A DNA stretch of 6,296 nucleotides from Methanobrevibacter sp. (GTDB taxonomy: Archaea > Methanobacteriota > Methanobacteria > Methanobacteriales > Methanobacteriaceae). The first letter of the stretch is position 1, and every line of letters begins with the position of its first letter. A program made the position numbers and the translations under genes. Positions 5,212-6,296 of this stretch are shown here, in pieces. The stretch covers positions 1 to 6,296 of the forward strand of contig WRCI01000100.1 of NCBI GenBank assembly GCA_009784145.1. The letters run 5' to 3'. The notes below the pieces were generated by a model. It saw only the letters and a program-made list of their open reading frames with translations, did no database searches and was not told where the DNA came from.

Positions 5212-6123
5212 TTATTTTGTTTCAACTATTTTTGGAACTTTTCCTATAGTACCAATTGTTTCTCCAACAATTATTAAAGCTCCAATAAAATATTCTTCAA
5301 ACTCTTCTGCAAAGTTTAAACCATTTTCAACTGCAGCACTATCTAATTTTCCATTAACTTTATTTCCAATTGATGTAGCTAATCCATCAGCTATACTAGC
5401 TTGATTAGCTATTACAGTCACACAATCAGATCGCCCATAGCTAAGAGAATATCCAACTGAAGCTGATGAAGAACATATTCCTAAAGGATAATTTTTCTTT
5501 TTTGGTTTAAATTCAAGACCTATTTTTCCAGATAATGGGGATTTTCCTGCATAAATCCCAAAAATAACTTTTTTCTCATAATTATTTAAAAAAGCTATAT
5601 CTCCACCATTATCAACAATTGAATATTTAGAACCCGTTTTGATTAGAAAATCAAGAGTAAGTTCAGATATTGTTCCAGCTATTGTTGCTGTAGGTCCTAC
5701 TTTAGCTATATTAGCTGCAGTTATCATTAATTCAATGATTTTTGGAAGTTTTTTGTTATTTGTTTGAAGTTTTTCTGGCTTATTTGTTTGAAACTTTTCT
5801 GACTTGTTTGTTTGAAGTTCTTCTGGCTTGTTTATTTGAAGTTTTTTTGACTTATTTGTTTCAAATTGTGGTTTGTGTTTTGTTTTATTTTCATCTAATT
5901 CATTAGACTTGGAGATTTTATAATGGTTAGAATGATTATAAGGTTTATATGGTTTTAAAGTTTTTGCAAATAATGGATTTTTGACCATATAATCTTTTAA
6001 AAGATTTCTTTCACTTATTATAAAATCTTCAATATTATGTTTTTCAATATCAATATCTGAAATTAAATTAATATTAGTTTCATCAATAGATATTTTTTTA
6101 CTAAAAGTTGGTTTAATTTTCAT
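5212..6123 (-). CDS. UPF0280 family protein (ApbE-like), with repeat insertion
   Basis: This 303-residue protein matches UPF0280, a family common in methanogens and distantly related to ApbE flavin transferases. Its biochemical role is not established; a flavin- or cofactor-related function is an inference. Conserved blocks are the N-terminal ETNINLISD (15-23) and NPLFAKTLKP (49-58), then GPTATIAG (143-150), DNGGDI (171-176), GIYAGKSPLSGKIGL (189-203), GICSSSASVGYSLSYG (215-230), VTVIA (235-239) and IADGLATSIGN (244-254). In the last block, D246 and T250 correspond to the ApbE metal-site motif. Residues about 62-125 are a low-complexity insertion with octapeptide repeats; without it the length falls to roughly 240, the usual family size. 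Y225 stands where many relatives have His (GHS), and T145 where they have Met (GPM). No Shine-Dalgarno site precedes ATG 6123, but the N-terminal family match supports that start. It is on the adhesin's strand but 408 bases away, so probably transcribed separately. Confidence 0.88.
   Translation of the reverse strand: MKIKPTFSKKISIDETNINLISDIDIEKHNIEDFIISERNLLKDYMVKNPLFAKTLKPYKPYNHSNHYKISKSNELDENKTKHKPQFETNKSKKLQINKPEELQTNKSEKFQTNKPEKLQTNNKKLPKIIELMITAANIAKVGPTATIAGTISELTLDFLIKTGSKYSIVDNGGDIAFLNNYEKKVIFGIYAGKSPLSGKIGLEFKPKKKNYPLGICSSSASVGYSLSYGRSDCVTVIANQASIADGLATSIGNKVNGKLDSAAVENGLNFAEEFEEYFIGALIIVGETIGTIGKVPKIVETK
5764..5859 (-). repeat. 24-bp coding repeat, 4 units, inside the UPF0280 gene
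   Basis: Four in-frame octapeptides, TNKSKKLQ, INKPEELQ, TNKSEKFQ and TNKPEKLQ, cover residues 89-120. A degenerate fifth, TNNKKLPK, leads back into the conserved domain. S and P alternate at position 4, suggesting that a 16-residue pair was duplicated. The segment is highly charged and probably disordered. It interrupts the domain between conserved blocks rather than sitting at an end. Confidence 0.9.
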
Positions 6124-6296
6124 TTATAAATATTATTATTTTTAGTGTCTATTAATTTTTTTATTATTTATTGATATTGAATTATTTTTTATTATTTTTT
6201 ATTATTTATTATAATAAAATTAATTGATTATATAGTTTATATATAGAAAAACAATTAATTTTATAGTTTTATATATAAATATAATAAATTATATAA
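6124..6296. other. AT-rich upstream region of the UPF0280 gene with inverted repeat
   Basis: AAAATTAATTG (6216-6226) and CAATTAATTTT (6252-6262) form a perfect 11-bp inverted repeat around a 25-base loop. A TATATAAA (TTTATATA on the coding strand) at 6272-6279 could be the UPF0280 TATA box but lies about 150 bases from the ATG. The sequence next to the ATG, AATATTTATAAAT in the coding direction, has no Shine-Dalgarno site. No partial gene enters from the right edge. Confidence 0.6.

Overview
The window is extremely AT-rich and archaeal. The pan gene encodes a proteasome-activating nucleotidase, TATA boxes have the TTTATATA form, and there is a box C/D guide RNA. A very large Asn-rich adhesin-like protein with a parallel beta-helix also fits. 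Together these point to a methanogen of the order Methanobacteriales, such as a Methanobrevibacter- or Methanosphaera-like organism. The genus is an inference from composition and gene content.

Layout: positions 1-229 hold a 33-bp tandem repeat, a palindrome and a likely promoter leading into pan (230-1459, + strand). Positions 1460-1788 separate two convergent genes. This gap carries a hairpin terminator for pan, two near-identical 60-bp AT-rich direct repeats with TATA boxes, and a box C/D sRNA at 1665-1728 followed by a T-rich terminator. The sRNA is the least obvious gene here: both guides are exactly 12 nt, all four boxes are intact, and a perfect 7-bp terminal stem closes it. Positions 1789-4803 (- strand) encode a 1004-residue secreted adhesin-like protein. 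Positions 4804-5211 are an AT-rich gap holding the adhesin leader, with a possible 24-codon leader ORF that overlaps the adhesin start as ATGA. Positions 5212-6123 (- strand) encode a UPF0280 (ApbE-like) protein with a repetitive insertion in the middle of its domain. Positions 6124-6296 are AT-rich upstream DNA with an 11-bp inverted repeat.

The genes do not form one pathway. pan serves protein turnover and the sRNA most likely guides 2'-O-methylation of 23S rRNA in the peptidyl-transferase A-loop. The adhesin acts at the cell surface, and the UPF0280 protein is of unproven, probably flavin-related, function. From memory, pan and a UPF0280 gene are neighbours in Methanothermobacter (MTH_728 and MTH_727), so the adhesin looks like an accessory gene placed between two conserved ones. 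A recurring theme is short in-frame repeats of 18 or 24 bp: in the adhesin, in its leader and in the UPF0280 protein.
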